Below, piece by piece: positions 16,159 through 25,633 of a stretch of 64,000 bases of DNA. Each line of letters begins with the position of its first letter. Within the stretch, counting starts at the first letter, position 1. Where the stretch lies: contig NZ_JACICY010000011.1 in the NCBI RefSeq assembly GCF_014196055.1, forward strand, positions 25,216 through 89,215, given 5' to 3'. Below the pieces are notes generated by a model, which had not been told where the DNA came from, did no database searches, and saw nothing but the letters and a program-made list of their open reading frames with translations. The position numbers and the translations under genes are program-made. The stretch is from Novosphingobium hassiacum. Its GTDB lineage: Bacteria; Pseudomonadota; Alphaproteobacteria; Sphingomonadales; Sphingomonadaceae.

Positions 16159-17619
16159 TCAGCCCGCTGTCAGTCCAAGATGCTGCGCAAGGTCCTTCAG
16201 ATCGCGCAGCGCGCCGTCCCCGATCAACGCAGGCTCGCTGCTTTTGAGCAGGAGCCTACCGTCATGCCGTTCGAGCGCGGTTTTTTCGACTAGCCCCACG
16301 CAGGCCGTGGTCAGGCGACGGCACAGCCGGGTCGCCAGGCCCAGCGTCTGAGCGTCGCGCAAGGCTTCGGGTGAGGCGAGCAGTTCAAAGTCGTGGGTGT
16401 CGTGACCGGCTTTGGCGACATTGCACTGCAACGCCGCGGCGAGGATCGCGCGGCCCGCGCCATCGATGCCGATCCAGCGCTTGCGCAAGCCCCACGCGCG
16501 TGGGACATCGCGCCGCAGGTTCGGCTCGATCCGACCCGCCGCAAGGCACAGCATTATGGCAGCACGGCCAAGCGGGGTGCGGGCGAGTGGTACCACGTCT
16601 GCCATCCAGCGCGCCACCGCATCGCCTTCATCGGGCGTAATGGCATATTGCGAGACGTAGTCGGTGACCCCGGCGATCAGCGGGTCCTGCGCCTGTACCA
16701 CTGCAGGCAGATCGCCGTACAGCAGTCCTTCGCGCAAGCCCCACGACGAGAACACGATCCGGCCGGGCTGCAGCTGGCGCAACAGGATCGCAATCAGTCC
16801 GGCGGTATCCGGGATGCTGGCAAGGCGGTTGCCCGAGACCCCATCGATCGGTCGTGCAATCTGTCCACGCCGCGACAGCGCGCGCGCCATTTCCAACGCC
16901 TTTGCGGCATCGAGGGTGAACCCGTGGGAATCTTCCAGTGGCCAATCGAGGCGGACCATGACAGCGCGCGCAAAGGCGCGCATCGACCCACCGACGAGGT
17001 AGAGCGTAGCACCGGGCTCCGCATCCCAGTCGGCCTTCGTCAGCATCGTCCCGACCTTGCGCACGAAACTGCGATCTCCGCCTGCGCGCAGTGCCGGCAG
17101 GCGTAGCGAACCGAGTGGCAGGCTGACGCCGTGGCTGGTCGCGCCGTCGGCGATATCGACAAGTTCGAGGCTGCCACCACCCATATCGGCGACGATGCCG
17201 TGCGCGCCTGGAAACGCGCCGATGACGCCGTTGGCGCTGATCTCGGCTTCTTCGACGCCCGACAGCAGGCGCGGTTCGAGCCCAAGCGCGCGGACCCGGT
17301 CGAGGAACTGCGGGCCATTCGATGCCTCACGCGCGGCGGCAGTGGCGACGACGTCGACCGAGCCGATGCCGCCAAGGTCGATCAGCGCCTTGTAGCGCGC
17401 CAGCGCCGTCAACACGTTGGCCATCGCCTTTTCGGTCAGGCGACCGTCTTCGGCCACACCTTTGCCGAGCTTGGCGGTGATCTTCTCGTTGAGCAGCGAC
17501 ACCGGCGCACGCAGCGGCCCGCCGTAGACGACCAGCCGCACGGTGTTCGAGCCGATGTCGATGACCGCGCGGGCCGTGTCCCACGCGAAAGTCCGGTTCT
17601 GCACGCTTATGTGATTCAC
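16159..17619 (-). CDS. ppx: Exopolyphosphatase (Ppx/GppA family)
   Basis: The 486-residue enzyme hydrolyses terminal phosphate from polyphosphate or pppGpp. The N-terminal ASKHA-fold shows the two phosphate loops: AVIDIGSNTVRLVVYGG (about 18-34) and IVADMGGGSLELVDI (about 142-156). A C-terminal HD-like helical part follows. It starts with GTG at 17619 directly against the stop of ppk, so both enzymes of polyphosphate synthesis and breakdown form one operon. The neighbouring receptor and phosphodiesterase genes strengthen a phosphate theme. Confidence 0.92.
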   Translation of the reverse strand: MNHISVQNRTFAWDTARAVIDIGSNTVRLVVYGGPLRAPVSLLNEKITAKLGKGVAEDGRLTEKAMANVLTALARYKALIDLGGIGSVDVVATAAAREASNGPQFLDRVRALGLEPRLLSGVEEAEISANGVIGAFPGAHGIVADMGGGSLELVDIADGATSHGVSLPLGSLRLPALRAGGDRSFVRKVGTMLTKADWDAEPGATLYLVGGSMRAFARAVMVRLDWPLEDSHGFTLDAAKALEMARALSRRGQIARPIDGVSGNRLASIPDTAGLIAILLRQLQPGRIVFSSWGLREGLLYGDLPAVVQAQDPLIAGVTDYVSQYAITPDEGDAVARWMADVVPLARTPLGRAAIMLCLAAGRIEPNLRRDVPRAWGLRKRWIGIDGAGRAILAAALQCNVAKAGHDTHDFELLASPEALRDAQTLGLATRLCRRLTTACVGLVEKTALERHDGRLLLKSSEPALIGDGALRDLKDLAQHLGLTAG

Positions 17620-19791
17620 TCAGCCACGGTGGGCCACGCCGCGCCGGAGCGCAAGCTTGGGCACTTTTCGTCCCCGGGAAAGCGCCGCGCCGCGTCCTGA
17701 AAGCGACGGGTTGGTCATGAAATAGCGGTGCAGGTTGAAAGGCTGGGCGCCTTTTTCAAAGCGCACGTACTTGCCGTCGGGGCCGCACGCCCAGCTCTGT
17801 TCGGTGTCAAGCAGGTTGGCGAGCATGACCTGACCCAGAACCTGATCGTGCACGGTCGGGTTTTTCACCGGCACCAGCACCTCGACGCGGCGGCCCATGT
17901 TGCGGCTCATCGCATCGGCCGACGAGATGAACACGCGCGCCCGCTTGTTGGGCATCCGCGCGCCGTTGCCGAACGCCCAGATGCGGCTGTGCTCGAGAAA
18001 CCGACCGATGATCGACTTGACCTCGATCGTCTCCGACAGGCCGGGCACACCGGGCCTGAGGCAGCAAATCCCTCGCACTACCAGCCGTACCTCGACGCCT
18101 TGCCGGCTGGCGAGGTAGAGGCGGTCGATCAGGTCGGGATCGGTCAGCTGGTTCAATTTCGCCCAGATTGTCGCGGGACGGCCCTTGGCTGCCAGCGCGA
18201 TCTCCCGGTCGATGCATTCGTACAGCTTTTCGCGCAAGTTGATCGGCGAGATCGCGAGAAGTTCGGTGTGCTTGGGCTCGACATAGCCGGTGACGAAGTT
18301 GAACAGTTGCCCGGCATCGCGGCCCATGCGCGTGTCAGCCGTGAAGAAGGACAGATCGGTGTAGATGCGCGCGGTTACCGGGTGATAGTTCCCGGTGCCG
18401 AAGTGGCAGTAGGTCCGGTAGCCGTCCCCTTCACGCCGCACGACGAGGCTGACCTTGGCGTGGGTCTTCCAGTCGACGAAACCATAGATCACCTGCACGC
18501 CCGCGCGCTCTAGCTGCGCCGCCCACATCAGGTTCTGTTCTTCGTCGAAGCGGGCCTTCAGTTCGACGACGGCGGTGACTGACTTGCCCGCCTCTGCCGC
18601 TGCGATCAGCGCGGCGATCACTGCCGATTGCTTGCCCGCGCGGTATAGCGTCTGCTTGATCGCCACGACGTCGGGGTCGGCGGCGGCCTGCCGCAGGAAG
18701 TCTATCACCACCTCGAAGCTTTCGTAGGGGTGGTGGATCACCAGATCCTTCTCGCGAATGGCCGAGAAGCAGTCGCCATCGTGTTCCAAAACGCGTTCGG
18801 GATAGCGCGGGTTGTAGGGATCGAACTTGAGGTCCTGGCGATCCTCGTCGACCACGGTCGCAAGTCCGTTGATCGCCAGCAGGCCCTTGCTCTTGATCAC
18901 CAGCGCATAATCGAGCCGTAACTGCTCGCGCAGCAGACGCTCGGCATCGGGATCGAAGTCCTCCTGCAGCTGGAGCATGATGACCTTGCCCCGGCGTCGC
19001 CGCTGGATTGCCGTGCGGTAGTAGCGCACCAGATCCTCGGCATCCTCCTCGATCTCGATGTCGCTGTCGCGCAACACGCGGAACACGCCGTGGCCGAGGA
19101 TGCGGAAGCCGGGGAACAGCAGCGTCGCATGGCGACGCACCAGTTCCTCGATGCCGATCCACGAAGCCTTTTCGCCCGGTAGCCGCACGAAGCGCGGCAG
19201 AGCAGGCGGGATCAGGATCATCTCGCTCACCCCGGCACCGTCGGCGTTGCGCTGGATCTGGAACAGGATCCCGGTGCCCTGATTGGCGATGAACGGGAAC
19301 GGGTGCGCCGGATCGATCGCCTGCGGGGTCAGCACCGGGACGACATGTTCCTCGAAGTAATCGCGCAGCCATTCCGCTTCGGCGCGGGAGAACGGGTCGT
19401 TGTCGATCAGGCGGATGCCTGCCGCACCCAGCTCGCGCCCAAGGTCTGCCAGCACCAGTTGCTGGGCATCGACCAATGCCTTTACGGCATCGAGCAATGC
19501 GCCTAGTTGCTGCTGCGGAGTTTGCCCGTCGATCGACAGTTCGTCGATCTGCCGGCGCACCTGCCCGGCGATCCCGGCCACGCGCACCATCATGAATTCA
19601 TCGAGGTTGCTGCCGCTGATCGACAGGAACCGCAGCCGTTCCAGCAGTGGGTAATCGGGGTTGACCGCTTCGGCCAGTACGCGCCGGTTGAACGCCAGCC
19701 AGCTCAGCTCGCGATTGAAGAATCGCTCATGCACGGGTGGCAGTTCGCCTGAGACCGCGTGCTGTTTTTCTACCGACATGTTTTCGTCCAT
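17620..19791 (-). CDS. ppk1: Polyphosphate kinase 1
   Basis: PPK1 transfers the gamma-phosphate of ATP onto polyphosphate chains. All domains of the roughly 720-residue family are visible: N-domain (ERFFNRELSWLAFN near 24-37), head domain, and two PLD-like catalytic domains. The phospho-acceptor His is in YCHFGTGNYHP (about 445-455), with the second His region near SRNMGRRVEVLVPV. The start is uncertain between ATG 19791 (MDENMSVEK), GTG 19800 and ATG 19779; homologous sequence begins only near residue 20. Its promoter region, 19801-19956, is shared with the divergent TonB receptor. Confidence 0.93.
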   Translation of the reverse strand: MDENMSVEKQHAVSGELPPVHERFFNRELSWLAFNRRVLAEAVNPDYPLLERLRFLSISGSNLDEFMMVRVAGIAGQVRRQIDELSIDGQTPQQQLGALLDAVKALVDAQQLVLADLGRELGAAGIRLIDNDPFSRAEAEWLRDYFEEHVVPVLTPQAIDPAHPFPFIANQGTGILFQIQRNADGAGVSEMILIPPALPRFVRLPGEKASWIGIEELVRRHATLLFPGFRILGHGVFRVLRDSDIEIEEDAEDLVRYYRTAIQRRRRGKVIMLQLQEDFDPDAERLLREQLRLDYALVIKSKGLLAINGLATVVDEDRQDLKFDPYNPRYPERVLEHDGDCFSAIREKDLVIHHPYESFEVVIDFLRQAAADPDVVAIKQTLYRAGKQSAVIAALIAAAEAGKSVTAVVELKARFDEEQNLMWAAQLERAGVQVIYGFVDWKTHAKVSLVVRREGDGYRTYCHFGTGNYHPVTARIYTDLSFFTADTRMGRDAGQLFNFVTGYVEPKHTELLAISPINLREKLYECIDREIALAAKGRPATIWAKLNQLTDPDLIDRLYLASRQGVEVRLVVRGICCLRPGVPGLSETIEVKSIIGRFLEHSRIWAFGNGARMPNKRARVFISSADAMSRNMGRRVEVLVPVKNPTVHDQVLGQVMLANLLDTEQSWACGPDGKYVRFEKGAQPFNLHRYFMTNPSLSGRGAALSRGRKVPKLALRRGVAHRG

Positions 19792-19839
19792 TGCGCACAC
19801 CGCGTTACACTTACGTGACAGCTGTGTCGCGGATGATTG

Positions 19840-19857
19840 CCGTCAATCGATTGTCAA
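19840..19857 (+). promoter_or_regulatory. Candidate Pho box upstream of receptor/phosphodiesterase genes
   Basis: CCGTCAA (19840-19846) and TTGTCAA (19851-19857) are two half-sites 11 bp apart, matching the PhoB consensus CTGTCAT-N4-CTGTCAT at 5 of 7 positions each. It is 100-117 bp upstream of the TonB receptor start. One more CTGTCAC half-site lies on the other strand at 19815-19821, facing ppk. By-eye matches of this quality can occur by chance, so this is a suggestion. Confidence 0.35.
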
Positions 19858-19956
19858 ATATGCGTCCCTGATCTGTCGCCGAACTGGCACGATGCTGCAA
19901 CAGCGAAGGGCTAGCGGATCATCTGCCAGATCAATTGGCGTATGAGGGATCAAACC

Positions 19957-22254
19957 ATGCGTATCGTCGCCGTGCTGCTTGCCAGCACCTCGCTTTTCGT
20001 CAGCCCCGCCTTTGCCGCAGATGAACCCGCCCCCGCAGCAGATACCGCGCTTGCGGCCGATGGCGGTGAAGCAGAGATCGTCGTGCTCGGGCAGGGCCAG
20101 ACCCGTCAGGTGCAGGAGCTTTCGACCGCAGAACTGACCATCCTCGCCTCGGGCACCAGCCCGCTGAAGGCGATCGAGAAGCTGCCGAGCGTCAACTTCC
20201 AGTCCGCCGATGCTTTTGGCAACTACGAATGGTCAACGCGCATCACCATCCGCGGCTTCAACCAGAACCAGCTCGGCTTCAATCTCGACGGCATCCCGCT
20301 GGGTGACATGTCCTATGGCAACAGCAATGGCCTGCATATCAGCCGCGCCATCTCACCTGAGAACATCGGCGTAACCCGCGTCAGCCAGGGTTCGGGCTCG
20401 ATCACCGCGCAATCGACCAACAACCTGGGCGGCACGCTCGAATTCTTCTCGGTCGATCCCAAGGATGTGCTCGGAGCAGATTTCAGCGCCTCCTACGGTT
20501 CGGCCAATACGTGGCGCGGGTTTGCGCGTGTCGGCCTTGGCACAGCAGATGGCGCGCGCGCGTTCGCCTCGGTCCAGTATCAGGACGGCGACAAGTGGAA
20601 GGGCGACGGTAAGCAGCGCACCCTCATGGTCAACGCCAAGGGCATTGTGCCGCTGGGCAATGACGTCGAACTGGACGGCACGATCAGCTATTCCGACCGG
20701 GCCGAGCAGGATTATCAGGATCTCAGCCTCGCCCAGTTGAACCGCCTCGGTTATGACTGGGACAACTTCGGCCCTTCGAACTATGCGCTGGCCATCAAGG
20801 TTGCCGACATTGCAGCCAACCGTGGCGACAGTGGTACGACGCCGCTCAACCCCGCCGCCGGCACCACCTATCCCGCGCCGATTACGACTGCGGACGATGC
20901 CTATTACGACGCTTCGGGCCTGCGCAAGGACACGCTTGCCTCGCTCGGCCTGACGGTGCCGTTTGCCGACACTGCCGTGTTCAAGGTCAAGGGCTACTAC
21001 CACGAGAACGACGGTCAGGGCACGTGGGGCAGCCCTTACGTTAACAGCCCGAGCGGCGTGCCGATGGCGCTGCGCACGACCGAGTACGACATCAAGCGCA
21101 AGGGTGTGTTTGCTTCGATCTCGAACACGTACGGCGCCAACAACCTCACCGTCGGCGGCTGGTACGAAAAGAACGACTTCATCCAGTCGCGCAAGTTCTA
21201 CGGCTACGAAAGCCGCACCAACCCCGGCCGCGATCACCTGAAGTTCCAGAGCAATCCGATCTTCACGCAGTGGTCGATCGCGTTCGAAACCGACACCATC
21301 CAGTATTACGTCAACGACGACATTAACCTGGGTGACCTCAAGGTGAACCTTGGTTGGAAGGGGTTCTCGGTCGACACCAACGCCTTTGCGTTGGTCAACA
21401 CCAGCGGGCTCGCCACGGGTGACATCAAGGTTGAGGACTGGTTCCAGCCGCATGTTGGCCTGAACTACAAGCTGGGCGGCGGCGTCGAAGCCTTCGCCGG
21501 GTTCACGCAGGTTACCCGTGCGTTCCAAGCGTCGGCAACCAGCGGGCCGTTCTCCACCAGCCAGGCCGGGTTCAACAAGATCAAGGGCACGCTCAAGCCG
21601 GAAAGCTCGGACACGTATGAAGCGGGCTTGCGTTACAGCACCGGTATAATCAACGCGTCGCTTGCGGGTTACTACGTCAAGTTCCGCGACCGTCTGTTGG
21701 TTCTTCCTACCTCGGTCGGTATCGTCGGATCGGCCAACGTGCTGCAGAACGTCGGCTCGGTTCGGGCGCTGGGTCTCGAAGCCGCGCTCGACGTCAAACT
21801 GCCCGGCGGCTTTGGTGCGTTCGCATCATACAGCTACAACGACACGACCTATCGCGATGACGTGACCATCACCACGGGCGCGGTCCCCACCGTGTTGCCC
21901 ACAGCAGGCAAGTCCGTGGTCGATACGCCCAAGCATCTGCTTCATGGCGAACTTTCGTATGACAGCGATACGGCGTTCGGTCGCATCGGCGTAAACTACA
22001 TGTCTAAGCGGTACTTCACTTATCTCAATGACATGTCGGTGCCCGGACGCGCGCTCGTCGATGCTACGGTGGGTTACCGCCTCGATATCGGCCAGCGCCA
22101 GCCGGTTGAACTGCAGCTCAACGCGGTGAACCTGTTCGACAAGCGCTACGTCGCCACGATCGGGTCGAACGGCTTCGGCTTCAGCGGCGACAACCAGACG
22201 CTGCTGGCGGCCGCACCGCGCCAGGTGTTCGTCACGCTCAAGGCGGGCTTCTGA
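19957..22254 (+). CDS. TonB-dependent receptor, partner of a secreted phosphodiesterase
   Basis: The outer-membrane receptor has 765 residues from ATG 19957, chosen because AGGGA sits 7 nt upstream; another ATG at 19942 has no such site. The signal peptide ends at about residue 20 (SPAFA-ADE). The plug domain spans about 45-165 with ITIRGFNQNQLGFNLDGIPLG in part, and the barrel ends AGF. There is no obvious siderophore signature. The next gene, 2 bp downstream, encodes a secreted nucleotide pyrophosphatase/phosphodiesterase. Together they suggest uptake of a phosphorylated compound or its hydrolysis product. Substrate unknown. Confidence 0.85.
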   Translation: MRIVAVLLASTSLFVSPAFAADEPAPAADTALAADGGEAEIVVLGQGQTRQVQELSTAELTILASGTSPLKAIEKLPSVNFQSADAFGNYEWSTRITIRGFNQNQLGFNLDGIPLGDMSYGNSNGLHISRAISPENIGVTRVSQGSGSITAQSTNNLGGTLEFFSVDPKDVLGADFSASYGSANTWRGFARVGLGTADGARAFASVQYQDGDKWKGDGKQRTLMVNAKGIVPLGNDVELDGTISYSDRAEQDYQDLSLAQLNRLGYDWDNFGPSNYALAIKVADIAANRGDSGTTPLNPAAGTTYPAPITTADDAYYDASGLRKDTLASLGLTVPFADTAVFKVKGYYHENDGQGTWGSPYVNSPSGVPMALRTTEYDIKRKGVFASISNTYGANNLTVGGWYEKNDFIQSRKFYGYESRTNPGRDHLKFQSNPIFTQWSIAFETDTIQYYVNDDINLGDLKVNLGWKGFSVDTNAFALVNTSGLATGDIKVEDWFQPHVGLNYKLGGGVEAFAGFTQVTRAFQASATSGPFSTSQAGFNKIKGTLKPESSDTYEAGLRYSTGIINASLAGYYVKFRDRLLVLPTSVGIVGSANVLQNVGSVRALGLEAALDVKLPGGFGAFASYSYNDTTYRDDVTITTGAVPTVLPTAGKSVVDTPKHLLHGELSYDSDTAFGRIGVNYMSKRYFTYLNDMSVPGRALVDATVGYRLDIGQRQPVELQLNAVNLFDKRYVATIGSNGFGFSGDNQTLLAAAPRQVFVTLKAGF

Positions 22255-22256
22255 CG

Positions 22257-23612
22257 ATGGGGGGCCTTTCGACCGCGAAGGCCTTCGTCGCGGGCGTCGC
22301 ACTGCTTGGCAGTGCGGCGCCCGTCGTCGCAAAGGCCGAACCCGTCCTGCTCATCTCGATCGACGGGTTGCGCCCCGGTGACATCCTCGAGGCCGAGAAG
22401 CGCGGACTCAAGGTGCCGAACTTACGGCGTTTCCTGAAGGACGGTGCTTACGCCGCGGGCGTAACCGGCAACCTGCCGACAGTGACCTACCCCAGCCACA
22501 CCACGCTGATCACCGGGGTCGCGCCCGCCCGCCACGGCATCGTCTCGAACAACACCTTCGATCCCAAACAGATCAACTACGGCGGGTGGTACTGGTACGC
22601 GCAGGACATCAAGGCCGAAACGCTGTGGGACGCCGCGCACAAGGCCGGGCTGTCAACGGGCAACGTCCACTGGCCGGTCAGCGTCGGCACCAAGGCGCTG
22701 ACGTGGAACCTGCCGCAGATCTGGCGTTCGGGCCATGGCGACGACCGCAAGTTGCTCAGCGCGCTGTCGACCGATGGCCTTTACGATGCGCTCGAACATG
22801 ATTGCGGAGCTTATGCCGGTGGCATCGACGAAGGCATCGATGCCGACGAAACCCGCGCGAAGTTTGCCGCGCGGCTGATCGAAACGAAGAAGCCGCAATT
22901 CACGACCGTTTATCTGGCAGCGCTTGACCATGAGGAGCACCTGTTCGGGCCCGGTTCGCCGCAAGCCAATGCCGTGCTCGAACGGCTCGATGCCGCCGTT
23001 GGCAAGCTGGTTGCTGCAGAGTTGGCGGCACACCCCGATGCGACGGTGGCGGTGGTCAGCGATCATGGCTTTGTCGGGACCGACACCGAGATCAACCTGT
23101 TCCGCCCGTTCATCGATGCGGGGCTGATCAAGCTGGGAGCCGATGGCAAGGTGGCGACGTGGGAGGCAATGCCGTGGTCATCGGGAGGCTCGGTTGCGGT
23201 CGTGCTCGCACGACCCGCCGATGCCGCGCTGACCGAGAAGGTCGGGGCCTTGTTGCGTTCACTCGCGGGCGATCCGCAAAACCGCATTGCGCGTGTTGTC
23301 GGGCAAGCCGAAATCACGAAGATGGGCGGCAACCCGGAGGCCGCGTTCTTCGTCGATCTCAAGCCCGGCGCGCTGGCTGGCGGCTTTGCCGCAGATGCGC
23401 CGCTCGTCAAACCGTCGCGCTACAAGGGCATGCACGGCTATTTCCCTGCCATGCCGGAGATGCGCTCGACCTTCCTGATCATGGGCAAGGGCGTTGCTGC
23501 AGGGCGCAACCTTGGCGAGATCGACATGCGCGCAATAGCACCGACGCTTGCCGCGAAGCTTGGTGTGGCCCTGACAGAAGCGCAGGCAAAACCGCTGGTT
23601 ATCGCGCCATGA
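22257..23612 (+). CDS. Ectonucleotide pyrophosphatase/phosphodiesterase (alkaline phosphatase superfamily)
   Basis: The 451-residue protein has a signal peptide (about 1-27, PVVAKA-EP) and is probably periplasmic. It shows the NPP metal-binding and catalytic set: D in LLISIDGLRPGD, nucleophile Thr in NLPTVTYPSHTTL, D and H in ALDHEEHLFGPGS, and DH in VSDHGFVG, plus a late His near KGMHGYFPAM. Such enzymes cleave phosphodiester or pyrophosphate bonds in nucleotides and NAD-like molecules. It is cotranscribed with the TonB receptor upstream, and the ATGA overlap at 23609 couples it to a small gene downstream. Confidence 0.88.
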   Translation: MGGLSTAKAFVAGVALLGSAAPVVAKAEPVLLISIDGLRPGDILEAEKRGLKVPNLRRFLKDGAYAAGVTGNLPTVTYPSHTTLITGVAPARHGIVSNNTFDPKQINYGGWYWYAQDIKAETLWDAAHKAGLSTGNVHWPVSVGTKALTWNLPQIWRSGHGDDRKLLSALSTDGLYDALEHDCGAYAGGIDEGIDADETRAKFAARLIETKKPQFTTVYLAALDHEEHLFGPGSPQANAVLERLDAAVGKLVAAELAAHPDATVAVVSDHGFVGTDTEINLFRPFIDAGLIKLGADGKVATWEAMPWSSGGSVAVVLARPADAALTEKVGALLRSLAGDPQNRIARVVGQAEITKMGGNPEAAFFVDLKPGALAGGFAADAPLVKPSRYKGMHGYFPAMPEMRSTFLIMGKGVAAGRNLGEIDMRAIAPTLAAKLGVALTEAQAKPLVIAP

Positions 23613-23953
23613 CCGACCGGGCAGACTGCGCGCCCCGACCTGCGCGCGGTCTGCCTGTCGTGTTGCGGGTTCTTGACCAAGCGGGAATGCAATTGGCGAA
23701 TCATCGCGGCGCGCGCCAAGACGAATCCAAGAGCACAACCGATCCATCGGACTTTATGAAACGCGGCCTTTATCGCACGTTCGACAACTTCCTCGGCGAA
23801 TGCGCGCATGTGCATGAGGATGCGGGCGACGCGTTTCCTTTTTTGCTGCGCGAGATTTACGAGACGCTGGGCTTTTCTCCGGCGTACGACGATCTGCCGT
23901 TCCAGGAAGTACCGCGCGGCAGGGCTCGTGACCGGCGGCCCCTTGCGCTTTAA
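23609..23953 (+). CDS. Hypothetical protein, about 114 aa
   Basis: This frame opens at ATG 23609, overlapping the phosphodiesterase stop (ATGA), and runs to TAA 23951-23953. The first half is basic and low in structure. The second half, from an internal ATG at 23757 (MKRGLYRTFDNFLGE), is acidic/aromatic and looks like a folded helical segment. I do not recognise it. The same frame is open across the 3' part of the previous gene, so chance openness in GC-rich DNA is possible. The coupling overlap and aromatic composition favour a real gene, perhaps starting at 23757. Confidence 0.4.
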   Translation: MTDRADCAPRPARGLPVVLRVLDQAGMQLANHRGARQDESKSTTDPSDFMKRGLYRTFDNFLGECAHVHEDAGDAFPFLLREIYETLGFSPAYDDLPFQEVPRGRARDRRPLAL

Positions 23954-23977
23954 GCCTGTTGGTCCGACTTAAGGGCC

Positions 23978-24859
23978 ATGACAGAAGAAGAAAAGCAGCA
24001 CGAGCTGACCAAAGGCAAGTTCTACAAGGCCGAGCAGGAAGCCGGTTTCGTCGAGAGCCAGCCCCGAACCACCCCGCAGCAGCAGGACCCCGCTTACAGA
24101 CTGGCGTTCCGCGATACCGATTTCCTCCTGCGCGAGGAATTGCGGCCGGTGCGGTTCCAGCTGGAACTGCTCAAGCCGGACATGCTGCTCGACGAAGCGG
24201 GAATCGGATCGACGCTGGTGATCTACGGGTCGGCCCGGATCCCATCGCCAGAGATGGCCGAAGCCGCGCTCGCCACAGCGACCACGCCTGAGAAAAAGGC
24301 GGTGATCGAGCGGCTTGTCGCCAAGTCGCAGTACTATGAAGAAGCACGCAAACTGGCGCATACCGCCAGTTCGTGCGGGATCGTCGAAAACGGCCAGCGT
24401 CAGTTCGTGATCTGCTCGGGCGGCGGGCCGTCGATCATGGAAGCAGCGAATCGCGGGGCCACCGAGGCCGGTCAGGAATCGATCGGGCTCAACATCGTCT
24501 TGCCGCACGAGCAGGCACCCAACGGTTATGTCACGCCGCATTTATCGTTTCAGTTTCACTATTTCGCCCTGCGCAAGATGCACTTCCTGTTGCGCGCCCG
24601 CGCGGTCGCGGTGTTCCCCGGCGGTTTCGGCACCTTCGACGAATTCTTCGAGCTGCTGACCCTGATCCAGACCGGCAAGATGAAGCCGATCCCGGTGCTG
24701 CTGTTCGGCAAGGACTACTGGAGCCGGGTGATCAACTTCCAGGCACTGGCCGAGGAAGGCGTGATCAACTTCGAAGACCTTGAATTGTTTACCTTGGTCG
24801 ATACCGCCGATGACGCCTGGGCGCATATCGTCAAGTTCTACGACCTCGATTGCGACTGA
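23978..24859 (+). CDS. LOG family protein (TIGR00730-like, nucleotide 5'-monophosphate phosphoribohydrolase-like)
   Basis: The 293-residue protein carries the LOG (Lonely Guy) signature: GGGPSIMEAANRGA (about 149-162) for nucleotide binding and the catalytic motif PGGFGTFDEFFE (about 212-223). LOG enzymes release the base from nucleoside 5'-monophosphates, for example in cytokinin activation. The longer N-terminal region (about 1-85) places it in the larger bacterial subgroup whose natural substrate is often AMP or uncertain. It stands alone on the plus strand, convergent with thiD, whose stop is 1 bp away. Confidence 0.85.
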   Translation: MTEEEKQHELTKGKFYKAEQEAGFVESQPRTTPQQQDPAYRLAFRDTDFLLREELRPVRFQLELLKPDMLLDEAGIGSTLVIYGSARIPSPEMAEAALATATTPEKKAVIERLVAKSQYYEEARKLAHTASSCGIVENGQRQFVICSGGGPSIMEAANRGATEAGQESIGLNIVLPHEQAPNGYVTPHLSFQFHYFALRKMHFLLRARAVAVFPGGFGTFDEFFELLTLIQTGKMKPIPVLLFGKDYWSRVINFQALAEEGVINFEDLELFTLVDTADDAWAHIVKFYDLDCD

Positions 24860-24860
24860 A

Positions 24861-25607
24861 TCAACGCACCGCCTGATGGCCGAGCGGGCCGTGGCCTGCG
24901 CCGAACCCCGGAGCTGCCAGCAAGGCTGCGCGGACGAATGCGCGCGCGCCTTCGACGGCAGCCTCTAGTGAAGCACCGCGTGCGAGCAGCGTGGCGATGG
25001 CGCTGGACATCGTGCAGCCGGTGCCGTGGGTGTGGCGGGTGTCGATGCGGGGGGCGGTCCAGAGCTTCTCTGGCTGGCCGGGGATCACCAGCCGGTCGAT
25101 GACCTCCGGCCCGAGCGCATCGCCACCCTTGGCGATATAGGCGATGCGGCGCGCGTGCATGCCTGGGTCACCGCCGAGCGCTTCGAGTTCGGGCACATTG
25201 GGCGTGGTCAGCGTCGCCAGCGCCATCAGCCGCTCGAACGCGGCAATCGTCGCGGCATCTGCGAGAGCCGCGCCGCTGGTGGCGATCATCACCGGGTCGA
25301 ACACGATGGGGATGGACAGGCGTTCGAGCCGGTCGGCCACCACTGCTGCGATCTCGGGGGCCCCAAGCATGCCGATCTTCACCGCATCGACGCCGATGTC
25401 GTTGACGCAGGCGTCGATCTGCGCTGCGACCATCTCCGGATCGACGGCCATGACCGAACGAACTCCGGTCGTGTCCTGCGCGGTCAGCGCGCAGATTGCG
25501 GTCATCGCGTAGCCGCCGAGCATGGTGACGGTCTTGATGTCGGCCTGAATACCGGCGCCGCCGCTGGAATCGGAACCGGCGATGGAAAGGATGCGGGGAG
25601 GGGTCAT
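24861..25607 (-). CDS. thiD: Hydroxymethylpyrimidine/phosphomethylpyrimidine kinase
   Basis: This 248-residue ribokinase-fold enzyme makes HMP-PP for thiamine synthesis by two phosphorylations. Visible signatures are the N-terminal substrate loop SIAGSDSSGGAGIQADIKT (about 8-26), VFDPVMIATSG (about 102-112), the P-loop-like region TPNVPELEALGG, and the anion-hole/catalytic motif HTHGTGCTMSSAIA near 190-203. Length is normal for ThiD. It is convergent with the LOG gene. The upstream gap holds a long inverted repeat rather than a TPP riboswitch that I could recognise. Confidence 0.93.
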   Translation of the reverse strand: MTPPRILSIAGSDSSGGAGIQADIKTVTMLGGYAMTAICALTAQDTTGVRSVMAVDPEMVAAQIDACVNDIGVDAVKIGMLGAPEIAAVVADRLERLSIPIVFDPVMIATSGAALADAATIAAFERLMALATLTTPNVPELEALGGDPGMHARRIAYIAKGGDALGPEVIDRLVIPGQPEKLWTAPRIDTRHTHGTGCTMSSAIATLLARGASLEAAVEGARAFVRAALLAAPGFGAGHGPLGHQAVR

Positions 25608-25633
25608 GTCTTGGGGCTACGGGAGCGCGCGTG

